A stretch of DNA of 64,000 nt from Trebouxia sp. TZW2008 (lineage: Eukaryota; Chlorophyta; Trebouxiophyceae; Trebouxiales; Trebouxiaceae): NCBI GenBank assembly GCA_002118135.1, contig BDIU01000398.1, forward strand, positions 1 through 64,000, in the 5' to 3' direction. The notes under the pieces were generated by a model. It ran no database searches, was not told the origin of the DNA, and saw only the letters and a program-made list of their open reading frames with translations. The position numbers and the translations under genes are program-made. Shown piece after piece: positions 46,801 to 57,400 of the stretch. Within the stretch, counting starts at the first letter, position 1; each line of letters opens with the position of its first letter.

Positions 46801-49800
46801 CACTGACAACTAAACGGCCACAACATTTGCACCCAATGCAGTTGTTAGGAGATGAGCACAGGGTTTGAACATGAGGGCACCTGACAAGTCGCATGAATGA
46901 GCCACAAGTGACTGCATCCAAACATCAACGACATATTCACAAAATGATGTCCTTGCGTTCACATCCTGTGCGCAGCCAACTTGCGTTGCACAGCTCAGTC
47001 TGTCACACTGCTGGTTGACAACTCAAGCGGAATGCAAGACCAATCAAAACATCACCTTGAACTGGTTCAGTGTATGCTGCTGCTACATGGCATTGACAAT
47101 TCGAATTCACATTCAAGCAACATCAGCTTGGATGACATAACAAGTGGCAGATTGCCATCACACCTTCAGCAGGTTGATCTTCTGCTGCTGCTGCACATCA
47201 TTGGCAGTCAGGCGCTCAATGACGTCACTCCGCTGCTCAAGGCTCAGCCTGAGGCGAGCTGTGGCGGTAGCCTGGCTGGCGATCTCAGCCTTCAGCTCAT
47301 TCACTTCTGCCAAGTGCTGTTGCCTTTCCTCAGCAGACAAGCCTGAATGCATTGCTGCTGCCTCTTCGAGGTCCCTCTCAACCTCTCTCAGAGCCTGCAC
47401 AGGAAGCAAAGGCTATATAGACTGCTTTTAAATGAGACGAAGAAGAGGTTAAGGTCCCATGAGCTTATCAAGAAGAAGAGGTGGACAGGGTCCCATGAGC
47501 TTAGCCTGACTGCAAGAACATCAAAGACAAACAGCTTGCTAGAACCTGCCCTGCAGGCAGTTGCTCTGAGTCTGACTTGACACAGCAGATGCATGAGAGC
47601 TGCTGCAGCTAGGTTTCAGAAGGCTTGTGAGGCACTGCAACAGCCCTGAGTGGATTGCTCCTATGCGTTTATGAACAGAAGTGCTCAGAAGGAAAGAGTC
47701 TTGAATAGAGTAGGGTTTTGAGAGAAGGAGCTCAGAGTGCAACTGACCTGAGTCTGGATGTCCAAAGCTTCTTTGAGTGCAGCGCTGTTCTTCTCCTCAG
47801 CGCTCAGCTTGGCCTGCATAGCTGCCTCAGAGGCCTGAGCCTCGCGAGTCAGCTGCTGCTGGCGGGTCAGCTCGCCCTGAGTACGAGCCAGCTCAGTGCG
47901 CAGCTGCACTGCCTCCGAAACCATGCTGGTCTCATTGCTGTGAAGCTCTGCTAGGCGTCTCTTCATGCCTGCTGCATCCAACTGCATGTCATGCATCTGC
48001 TTGCCGGCATCCTGTAGCATGAATGGCCCACTGTCAGAGTCAGGGCATCTGGAGAGGGCTTATCATGCATCACACATTGTCGGATTGAAAGCGGCTGGAC
48101 CATGCACAGGAGTGAACACAACATACACGAGAGTGTCCTAGAGTTGCGCATTGAGCATTGTCACAGTCAGGACAATTGGAAAGTGCCAGGGAGTGAAGCT
48201 GACAATGTGCTGGTGTCTTGCAAAAAGCAGTGCTAACACAATGCTGCCTGCAAGTGCAGCAATTTGTGGCGTTTTGCGCTTTTGGGGACCTGCAAAATCA
48301 CACATTTTGCGGCTTCCTGAGCGTTCTGCCAATATGCTGGACACCATCTTCATAATGCAAGAAATAAACAACAGATTGTACAATCTTGCAATGTAATCAA
48401 GAGACAATGCGACTGACCTTTAGCTGCCTGCTCTTGCATTCCAACTGAGCTTGCAAAGCGTTCTTGTCCGCCTTCAGCTTGTTAACTTCTGCGGCCACTG
48501 TCTCATCGCCAGATGATGCCTGTTGCATGAGCTCACGCAGCTGGTCATCCTTGCTGATCAAGTTGGTTCTGACCTGGGCAATGTCTTCTTCCAGAGTAGA
48601 CACCTGCACACCAAACAGCTACCGTCAGCATACAGCAAGGTCAATGAGAAGATGAGAGTAGGCACTGCCGTGCTTGATGATCAAGTTGGTCCTGACCTGG
48701 GCAATGTCTTCCTTCAGAGTAGACACTTGATGCCAAACAGCTACACTTAGCGTACAGGGTGGTGAATGAAGTTGAGGTATGCGTTGTGAGCATGAGACTG
48801 CAGCAGCATGAGACTGGACTGCTGTAATCCGGTTGCTGGAGTTCAGGCTGGAACAGTTCTTCTGATGGCACGGTATGAATGAGTGGCCAATCAAGCAAGT
48901 GGTGTTGTACGAGCCTAGAAGTTGGTTGAAAGCAATGTCACAAGGCCTGGCTCTGTGGCTAGAGAAAGAACTAATGATTGAATGACAAGCTGTAGACCAG
49001 TTCTCACCTGAGTCTGAAGGTCAGCAGCATAGACCTTGGCAGCACTTTGCAGATATAAAGCACTTGGCATCATGAAACAACAGCACTTTGTGGTAAACGG
49101 TAGACATGCACCCACCTTGGTCTGAAGGTCAGCAGCATACACCTTGGCAGCTCTGTCAGCAGCTGCCACTGCACCGTTCTTCTTCACTTCTCCCTGCAGC
49201 TGCTGGATGGTGGTGGTCATGTGAGCCTGGTGCTCACGCAGTGCCTGAAGCTGCTCCTCCTTCTTGCCAACCACCTTGGTTAGAGCCTGCACCTGCTTGC
49301 CCATGACCTGCAGTGAAGAAGAGGAATGATGAGAAGAAGAGGACTGATCTGAACTGCAGTGAGAAAGAACAACAGTCAGCATGGGAGTGAAGAAGCAATG
49401 TAGCTGCTCCTCCTTCTTGCCGACCACCTTAGTCAGAAGAGCCTGCACCTGCTTACCCCTTGCCTGCAGGGAAGAAGAGGCGTTGTCAGAATTGCAGTGA
49501 AGAAGAGGACTGTTCAAAGAAAAAGAAGGATGGTGTTCATGCAGTGCCTGAAGCTGCTCTTCTTTCTTGCCCACAACCTTTTTGAGCCTGCACCTGCTTG
49601 CCCATAGCCTGCAGTAGGCGCAGAAGAATGGTCAGAAGAAGAGGATCAGTCAAGACTGCAGTAAAGAAGAGGTCTGATCTGAAGAAGAAGGATGGTCATA
49701 TGTGTCTGCTGTTCGCGCTTGGCAGACACACAGATTGACTGAAAGACAGACAGACAGGCACAAAGATTGTGATGACTTGCTATGCAGCAGTGTGCTCCTT

Positions 49801-52764
49801 AATGGCTGCCTCAGCAAAATGGATGAATGGATGAATGACTATCAGACAGACAGACAGACAGACACATGAAAAGTGCACTGACCTGCTGTGCAGCAGTGTG
49901 TTCCTTGATGGCTGCCTCCAGCTTGTCCTGAGACAGACAGACACAGACAGTGCACTGACCTGTTGTGCAGCAGTGTGATCCTTGATGGCTGCCTCCAGCT
50001 TGTCCTGGGCCGCCACCTTGCTGACCGTCTGGCTTGGCTTGCTCTTGTTCAGGGCCTCCTTGCTCAAGCCCAGCAGCAACTGCAGCACCGCAGTACAGCT
50101 CATTGCACGCAACAGGGATAGACACACAGGCCAACACACATCAGGCTGACAAACAGGCAAGATTGGGACATTCAGTACGTCCTTAGCGAAATGCCAGACA
50201 GTATAGGTGTGTAAGGGCAGCACAGCAGCAGTGCTTGCTTAGACTGTGGCTGAAACTAGCACCAAGCTGCTCAGTGTGCAAGCTGTAGCTGGCAATTGGC
50301 AGCAGTATGCATAACAGATTGTTGACTGCCATCAAGCAGTCACCAACTACAGTGTACACATCGCATCATTGACTGCTCATCGGCCATTGAGATACCTGTG
50401 CGACTGATGACACATACCTTGCTGTGGACAGCAGTAGCATTAGGAGCTGGTGACTTGACAAATGAATGGGACACTTGTGCAGGTCATTCCACACACCCTG
50501 CTGTTGACAGCAGCTGCATTGAGAGCTGGTGACGAGACAAATCAATCAGGCATTTGTGCAGTGGATGACACATACCTTGCTGTTGACAGCAGTTGCATTG
50601 GGAGCTGGTGACTTGGCACGTGAGTCAGCGTGGTCCTTCAGCAGCGACCTCAGCTTGTCAAGGGCAGGGCTGTCCACAGCCTTGGAGGAGCCCTGGGAGG
50701 TTGGGCTGGGGGCTGGTGTGGATAGGGGAGTGACCGCTTGCTTGGGGGTCAGCTGGGGAGTTGGGGTGGGGGTCACTGGGCCCTCAGCGCAGCATGCTGC
50801 TGCTGCTGCAGCAGCCTGCAGAAACATGAAAGTCTAAGCCATTTCTTTACTATTGGACTCTCAATGAGAGTCAAAATTATCAAGGCAACAGTGACAGGGT
50901 CACAGGAATGCAAAGGCTGCCTTAACATGAGAGCTCTGGCTGAGTTTGACTGCCACCATACCCATGCATTGACTGACTCGAGCATACAAAAGGCCCACTC
51001 CAAACCAGAAATCCATGGGTAGATGTTCATGAAGCAGGTTAGTATGAGCAAGCTGCTAAGTGTCACATGCATTGCCAAAGCAAGCAGGTTTATGATGCTC
51101 GTTGTGGCCACAGTCACAATTGAGACCGTTGTAGGTGCAGATGTCATGAGTGCTGCCTGACATTGTCACATGAGCCCTTGACAGCCGTTCTGCAGTATGC
51201 GGGCAGCACAGTGACTACAAACAAATTGCAGAACAAGCTGTCAAGGCAGGTTTATGATGCTCGTTGTGGCCACAGTCACAATTGAGACCGTTGCAGGTGC
51301 AGATGTCATGAGTGCTGCCTGACATTGTCACATGAGCCCTTGACAGCCGTTCTGCAGTATGCGGGCAGCACAGTGACTACAAACAAATTGCAGAACAAGC
51401 TGTCAAGGGCAGTTGTGACCCTGTAGAGCTTTATTAGAGAGCAAGACATATGTCACACAGAGAACATCCTGACATCTTGACATGGCACATGCAATGCTCC
51501 ATGTCACAGCTCAAGCAACAACTGCTGCTCATAGCAAGCATGGCTGAAGCTGCAGAGACTGTCTTGGAAGACCAAAGTTGATCTGGTCAGCCTGGTGTGA
51601 CAGGCCACAGAAACCTAGCACCTTGACTAGAACATGTAAACCATTGTCATCATCATCAGGAGGTCAAAGATTTGAACATAGAATGAGATGTATGTTATCC
51701 TGTGCATAGTATATGTGTGTATAATGTATGTATGTATGTATTCTTACCTTGTCAGCATTTGAAGTCAAGGGCAACAACAAGCATGACCAAGATCACGGAT
51801 GTGAGCACACAGTGTGAAGTATGCTACTCTCACCTTGTCAGCGTTGGGTGTGAATGGCAGCAGCAAAGATGGCTTGGCTGAGCTTGAGTTCTCCTTGTCA
51901 AGAATGTTCACATCCAGAGGCTTCAGAAAGCCTGCACGCCTGGTGATACGAGGGGTGGAGCTGTCAACTGCTGACATCAGAGCTGCGTTTGCCCTGCGTC
52001 TGACAGCTGACGGGCTGATGCTGCGCAGATCTGCTGAGGTGGCTGCCTTCTTAGCAGACTTGGGCATGGTGCCTGTCTTGTTGGCTCTTGGGCCTGCAGA
52101 GATAGGAGAACTGTTAAGATGGGCTCAGAATAAAGGGGCCACAGCAACAAGGCTTGGTACAAGAGCTTGCATCAAGCTGAACTGACTGGAGAGCTCACCT
52201 GGAGTCATCCTGTCCAAGCGAGGGTAAGGGGAAGCAGGAACTGCGAGCTTGCCGCAGTCGGCTGCAGAGTTGGTCTCTGATCCGTCGGTAATTTCAGACG
52301 GCTGCTTGAGCGCACTCAGCAAGTTACGATTGGCTTGGCGGAGTGACTTGCTGGCGGTGATCTGCGACCGGCACAGGCACGGTCGGCATATGCTGACCAC
52401 TGCTACAGTAGCATGTGTGACAGTTGCGCAAATGCGTGCAAGCCGCAAAACGCCTCAGTGCTGTGAGGCAAGTCAAACTGAAGCGGTGCAGCCCAATACG
52501 ACTTAGGCGGTAGTGCAGAAAATACAAAAGTCAAACTGAGCTCGGAGCTGCGCGCAGATCAATCAACGCAAAAGAAGCTGGACATTGCAGCGTGAGCATC
52601 GAAGAACAAGCTGGTATGGAGCGTAATGCTTGCTGGCCGCGAATGCGCAACTGCACTGCTATGGCGGAGTCTGCAGACGTTCACTGCAGATGCACGACGT
52701 CAAGCAGAAGGCAGCCAAGGACAGTGCCTACCTCACGCTTTGCGTTCAGCTGCACTTCCATCAT
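43813..52764 (-). CDS. Coiled-coil protein of 892 residues, unknown function
   Basis: Twelve exons in transcription order: 52764-52732, 52361-52199, 52093-51834, 50815-50576, 50079-49960, 49307-49116, 48603-48418, 48011-47748, 47394-47164, 46463-46158, 45057-44923 and 44361-43813. All junctions are in phase. The ATG at 52764 opens MMEVQLNAKRE, joined to ITASKSLRQANRNLLSALKQ. The N-terminal 200 residues are basic and Ser/Pro-rich (SPSAVRRRANAAL, STPRITRRAGFLKPLDVN, a TPTPTPQLTPKQ stretch). Residues about 265-705 are heptad coiled coil. The last 180 are Ser-rich with KSFNKWMVGLVKG and an Ala/Gly patch. The composition suggests a cytoskeletal or spindle-associated scaffold, but no domain is recognised. 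At least seven of its 11 introns contain copies of adjacent exon ends, so exon choice around 49.0-50.1 kb could differ from my model. Confidence 0.8.
44757..44855 (-). repeat. Copy of the exon 44923-45057 donor side
   Basis: The segment CACCTGGTGCTGCAGG...CTCTCAGCACG...CAGCCTCCAGCATAATACCA repeats the junction around 44919-45006 with about 165 bp period. The exon part would encode LEAVRAERDCLQHQ, but a stop interrupts it upstream. Confidence 0.85.
46020..46090 (-). repeat. Copy of the exon 46158-46463 donor side
   Basis: On the minus strand it reads like AQAPMAQQAARNEEAPP, mirroring AQAHMAEQAARIEEGPP in the real exon about 135 bp away, then loses the exon end. Confidence 0.75.
46556..46612 (-). 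repeat. Copy of the exon 46158-46463 acceptor side
   Basis: GTTGGTCCACTAGGTCACTGG and the following GCTTGACATCTCTTCC repeat the start of the real exon (minus-strand reading EEMSSTSDLVDQLQAE versus EEVSSASDLVDQLQAA), about 145 bp upstream in transcription. Confidence 0.85.
47435..47505 (-). repeat. Short tandem repeat of about 38 bp
   Basis: GAAGAAGAGGT, GGTCCCATGAGCTTA occurs twice in tandem inside an intron of the 892-residue coiled-coil gene. Confidence 0.8.
48676..48735 (-). repeat. Copy of the exon 48418-48603 acceptor side
   Basis: GATCAAGTTGGTCCTGACCT, GGGCAATGTCTTCCTTCAGA, GTAGACAC repeats the real exon start (48556-48603) with very few differences. It reads VSTLKEDIAQVRTNLI on the minus strand. 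Confidence 0.88.
49005..49046 (-). repeat. Copy of the exon 49116-49307 donor side
   Basis: Minus strand reads AAKVYAADLQTQ followed by a gtgaga donor, nearly identical to the real exon end AAKVYAADLQTK with gtgggt about 108 bp away. The frame and donor are intact, so it may be an alternative exon end if an acceptor exists. Confidence 0.85.
49393..49615 (-). repeat. Two copies of the exon 49116-49307 acceptor side
   Basis: Copies at about 49400-49471 and 49545-49612 repeat AGCTGCTCCTCCTTCTTGCC, the CCACCTT segment and GAGCCTGCACCTGCTTGCCC. Both end in a CTGCAG acceptor. They read MGKKEEQLQALHEH-like sequence on the minus strand. The first could be spliced as part of an extra exon. Confidence 0.85.
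49765..49935 (-). repeat. Two copies of the exon 49960-50079 donor side
   Basis: GCAGCAGTGTG-TCCTTGATGGCTGCCTCCAGC at the real exon end (49960-50010) is repeated at about 49882-49930 (with an intact CTGACCTGCTGTGCAG donor) and at about 49782-49812. Protein readings are KLEAAIKDHTAAQQ, KLEAAIKEHTAAQQ and a truncated EAAIKEHTAA. A CAGA microsatellite (49841-49862) lies between. Confidence 0.88.
50408..50548 (-). repeat. Two copies of the exon 50576-50815 donor side
   Basis: CATACCTTGCTG-TGACAGCAG-TGCATTGGGAGCTGGTGACT at the real donor (50571-50615) is repeated from about 50413 and 50494. Periods are about 80 bp. Confidence 0.85.
51084..51407. repeat. Perfectly tandem 162-bp duplication (one mismatch)
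   Basis: Units 51084-51245 and 51246-51407 are identical apart from T/C in CCGTTGTAGGTGC versus CCGTTGCAGGTGC. They lie in the intron between exons 3 and 4 of the 892-residue coiled-coil gene. This is the youngest tandem duplication in the window. Confidence 0.93.
51740..51800 (-). repeat. Copy of the exon 51834-52093 donor side plus TGTA microsatellite
   Basis: TTACCTTGTCAGCATTTGAAG and the following GGGCAACAACAAGCATG mirror TCACCTTGTCAGCGTTGGGT and GGCAGCAGCAAAGATG at the real exon end, about 88 bp away. A (TGTA)n tract precedes it at about 51724-51741. Confidence 0.75.
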
Positions 52765-52816
52765 CGCTGAGAGTTATCTGATGCGGAGATAACCTTGCTG
52801 GGAGTTTGCTGGGCCG

Positions 52817-52978
52817 ATGGGTCTCGCTGATGCAAATTACGATCAAAGCCGGTCGCGAACTGGCGCAGCTGAACCTGCTGCAAACCTTTGCGACCTGCTG
52901 CAATCGTCAGCTACGCGACAATCTGCGCCGATGTCAGTAGCAGAAGCCGTTGTCGCTGTGCTAGTCTGCTACGGCTAG
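52817..52978 (+). CDS. Small open frame, 53 residues, doubtful
   Basis: The ATG at 52817 opens MGLADANYDQSRSRTGAAEP and runs to TAG at 52976-52978. It sits 52 bp from the divergent ATG of the 892-residue coiled-coil gene. The composition is plausible for a first exon, but no downstream exon or homology is recognised. It may be 5' UTR noise. Confidence 0.2.
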   Translation: MGLADANYDQSRSRTGAAEPAANLCDLLQSSATRQSAPMSVAEAVVAVLVCYG

Positions 52979-54097
52979 CTTGCAGAACTCAAACCGTAGG
53001 CTCCACCGCTCCGACAGCGGCGGCAGGCAAATCCTGTTCGGAACGGTGGTCAGATGCATTCGTCGCTCTGACCGACCAAACTTTTGGTCCCGTGGTCTGA
53101 CTCAAATCCACATGCTGCGCAGCACGGAGCATGTGACGCCTTGCTGTTCAGCCAGGTAAGACGTTGCTGTATGTCGTACTGAGCTTTGAACCGAGCCTGG
53201 GACAGCTCTGCAACCTACCACAACGCCTCACGGCGGCAGTGGTACAGAGCACAGCAGCGATTTGAACTTTTGAACACTGAGCTGTCGGTTACTTTTTGCT
53301 AGCAGCGCCTCGCTTAGCAACAGCGTGTCTCCTCATTGATCAGGTGCAAGGCTGTACTGCAATGCATAATGATCAAAAGGCCTAGGCTTCTCTTGAGTCA
53401 GCGGGCTTGTGAATTCTTCACACCGAAACGGGTCTGCTTATGTCCTGTTAACCAAGAAGCTTTCCAAGCTTGACTTTGACCAGAACGCAGCATTCTCAGC
53501 GTCCTCAAATGCTGTGAATTTGGTGCTGTTGGCATGACACTATGTTGCTGCTGGTAGTATGTCCTCTCGATTGTATGCAACAGCGCTGCTCACTGTAGGC
53601 GAACAAGCATTGTGTGCAATTGCATAACACAAATTTTCTGGAGACACTGGCCGGGAAAGCAACAGCTGCTGCTTTAGTGTCAACATCGGCAACAAGCTGC
53701 TTCGTTTGAGAGACAGAGCAGAGGTGTCTACAGCAATGCTCATGCAAAGCCTGACTGACTGTCAGCTACGACCCACGGTCATCAGCATCGCTTGAACATA
53801 AACAAGCCATGCTATAGGCACAAAGTACAGCACCAGTGAACAGCAGGACTTTGTCGTCATTGCAATCATGCTTGCAACTTCATCTCAATCTACATTGACA
53901 GATACCTAACTCATGTACATGAGTGACTATAGTGTTACTCTCTCTGATCAGACCATGACCCACAACATTATATGGATCTGAACCTGTCCTGTAGGCTCAT
54001 TGCAAGCTGTCTCAGAACTGCACCTGGGCACATTCCCACAGCTTGCTTATAAATGCTGCTTTCAGTTCATTTACTGATTGAACAAACTGCATCAGAA
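52979..54097. other. Intergenic region, no gene seen
   Basis: This lies between the upstream side of the 892-residue coiled-coil gene and the repeated 3' flank of the phosphatase gene. I find no supported coding exon. Confidence 0.4.
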
Positions 54098-54417
54098 GCA
54101 GCCCTCAATGCTGCAAACACTGACCATGTCATCACGCGTTATAGGCACTGACCAGCTGCCCAAATGTGTTGTGTGATTGAGGCACTGCACAACGCCTGCC
54201 TCTGGCATAAACTCTGGTAGACCATGTATAACGGCTGACCCACATTATTCAAATTAAAAGCAGCCCTCAATGCCACAGACACTGTCCATGTCATCATGTG
54301 TTATGGGCACACACCAGTGCCCTAGGTGTGCTTTGTGACGAATGCACTGCAAAACTCCTGTCTTAGACAAACCTGTTGGGAAAAGTCCACAAGGGCTGTC
54401 TCACACAGTGTAGATCA
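54098..54417 (-). repeat. Two 3'-flanking copies of the phosphatase terminal exon end
   Basis: GCAGCCCTCAATGCCACAGA, CTGTCCATGTCATCATGTGT and the ACTCCTGCCTCTGGCAAA-like end of the terminal exon (54418-54550) are repeated from about 54098 and 54259. Periods are about 160 bp. The frame is broken in both copies, and the stop codon of the real exon precedes them. Confidence 0.88.
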
Positions 54418-57400
54418 GAAGCAGCCCTCAATGCCACAGACGCTGTCCATGTCATCATGTGTTATTGGCACCGACCAACGACCCAAATGTGCTGTGTAGT
54501 TGATGCACTGCACAACTCCTGCCTCTGGCAAAACCTCTCTAGGAAAGTCGACAACAGTCACACCTCCACAGTCGGCCTTGAACAAGCTCATGCTTTCTTC
54601 TCCAATGCCCAAGCAGTGTCCAAGCATTGCAGCCGTCAAGATGGAGTGCCCTACCACCACTACATTGTTTGGGCCATCATTGTCTGCTTGGATTGCCTGC
54701 AAACATGGCATTTGGAGAAGCATGAGAGAGCTGTTGACAATGATTTGATGGAGCCAACAGAAAACAATCAATCAATCAAACCATAGATCTTACGGTCTGG
54801 GATAGGGAGCCAGATGTGATTCATCAAACTTCCTAGCGTGAAAACGCAGGTGGATGCATTTGGCAACCGAAGGCAGTTGATCAGAGTTTGCCTCAGAGAA
54901 AAGGCAAATGGTGCGCTGATGCAAGGCTGACGAAAAAAGGACAGGTGTTAATCTCTGATGAGACTGATGAAGCAGCTCGAAAGGTTTTGAAAGCAGCATG
55001 GTATCAGGCCCAAAGAGTGTGTGTGGTCACTTGATATCCAAACAATCCGAGGCTGAAAGCTCTTCCGTGCAATATCAATTGTGAAGTAATCTTGCTCCTG
55101 CTTTAGCTTGCCAGGAGCACAAGCAGAAAGCTTCTTCATCAAAAGTTTGATCTTTTCTTATACTAAGTGTTATCTGGGAAGGAAAATTGTGTATTTGATG
55201 AAAAAGAGCTGAAGCAACCCTTCCAAGGACTGTTGCACGCGTTACCCAGCAATTGCTGCCTGCCTCTGACCATTTCAAAGCTGCACCCTAGACCCTTGAA
55301 GCAACCCTGTGACTGCCCATATGCAGGCAACAGAGCTTGAGTGTACCTGGACAACACGTTGCCAGCAGCCTTGAGCTCTCTGCCACACCTCACTCACTGG
55401 TTCTGCTCCGTCACCCAAGTCCTGCCCTCTTGCCTGCAAACAACACCACAGGTCAGGACCTGTTCCTCATGCGCATCAAGAAACACTCACATACTTCACC
55501 AAGGACTCACATGCTTTAGTTAACACTCACACAGGGCAGGGCAGGGCAGGGCAGGGCAGGGCAGGGGCAGGGCAGGGGCAGGGCAGGGCAGGGCAGGGCA
55601 GGGCAGGGCAGGGCAGGGCAGGGAGAAATGGCTGACCTCAAGGGCATGTCTGCCTTCCCAGTCCCCCATGCCTCTGTTGGTCAAATCATCAAGCACCTGT
55701 ATCTCAGGCTGTTCGTGGCCTGCCAAAGACTGCACTTTGCTGATTCTCTCTGCTGTGGCTGTCGCCCTCTTCAAGGGACTGGTCAGCACAACTTGAATCT
55801 GCAACAAGTCGTATCTCTATGGTCAGATGCATCAATTCCCATGTAGTCAACATATAAGGTTTGCTAATTATCTGAGTGCCTAGGTCCTACGAGTCAAACA
55901 TGAATGAATGATGATGAATTGTGCAGTTGTTGACCATTCAAGAAGGCGTGCAAACTTGCAGATGGACCTGCTCCACTTGAAATTGCGTGGCATGGCCTGT
56001 TCCAACCTGCAGTGTTGGAGTGTCTGACAAAAAGCATTAGAGATGTTTGATGCTAAGGGTTAGAAAATTAACCTCGACATCCACAAGCAGTTCAGGAGCT
56101 TTGGCAGCTTGCATCATGGATCAAACAAGCATGGCAGACAGATGCATTTAGACAATCTGGTGTCAAACTGCAGCAACTCACATTAATATTGTAATGATTG
56201 TACGATGGTGAGGGTGAGATAGTGAAATTGAAGTGAAACATACTATAAGTAAGTCTGACACTGAAGCAAAGTGAAAAGGAAACTTCAAGCAGGAAGTACG
56301 GCAAAGTCAACGACAAACTTGCCTTGAGGTCCATGAGCAATTCAGCAGCCTTGGCGGCTTGCATCTCCCCTAATGTGGTTAGTTCCTCATCTTTTGAGCC
56401 CATCAGCAGATTGTCCTCGCTGCTGGTGGTTGCGCCATGTTGGACAAATACTATACGTGCATTCACCTTCTTGCCGGCTTCGTCCGGCACAAAAGGCGGT
56501 CCTGGAGTCTGCAGTAACAAGTACATGACAATGTTGTGATGTTGCAGACCTATTCAATGCTTTTGTTGCTGTGCTATGGTTCATTGTTTGCATTGTATCT
56601 GTTGGTGACACGTCTGAACCATCCAATGTCTTTGCGGCTTTTGCTCTTATGTCTTGTGTTCACATCTGAGCAGCTAGGCAAGACACACGCAATCTGTACT
56701 GCATCTGTATACGATTGCAACAAAACCTGGAGCAGACTAGTCACCCAGTCAAAACGTCACATGCAACTTGTCATGCGTGCTTTGCATGGTGTCAACAAGC
56801 CCTGGAGCAAGATAGTCACCTGATTCAGGCGATCTAAGTTCACTCTGGGCGGGCTGTCGCCATTGGGTTGGAAGTCCAAGACTGTTGTGGCAGCATTGTT
56901 TTGCAGCAGCCGTCTGAAATAGGTTGGTGGCAGGCCAATGGCTGTGGCCACTAATGCTTGGTTGACTGCATTGTGCGCCACTAACAGGGTGTTTCTATTG
57001 CCTCTTTTGTTGCCCAGAATGTCTTGCCAAGCTAGTGACGCTCTAAACCACAACTCCCTGCAGGGCAAGTGGGTTGTTGCGTTGTGTGCCACTAGCAGAG
57101 TGTTCCTGTTGCATGTTTTGTTGCCCAGAACATCTTGCCAAGCTAGTGACGCTCTGGACCATAGATGCCTGCACACTTTGGTCGCTACATGAGCTGCTTG
57201 TGACAGCAGCAGAGTCTTGTTGTTGCCTGTCCTTCTGTCCGTTGTCTGTCTTTCTGTCCGGGATGTCCTGCCAAGCTAAAGACATTCACAGTGGTGCAAG
57301 TCCACAGATCATTGACTGGCAGCCTGCCAATCAGGCAGCCAATTGGCTAGAGGTGATCACAGATTGACTGACAGTCATGCCAAACAACCAGGCAGCGCTG

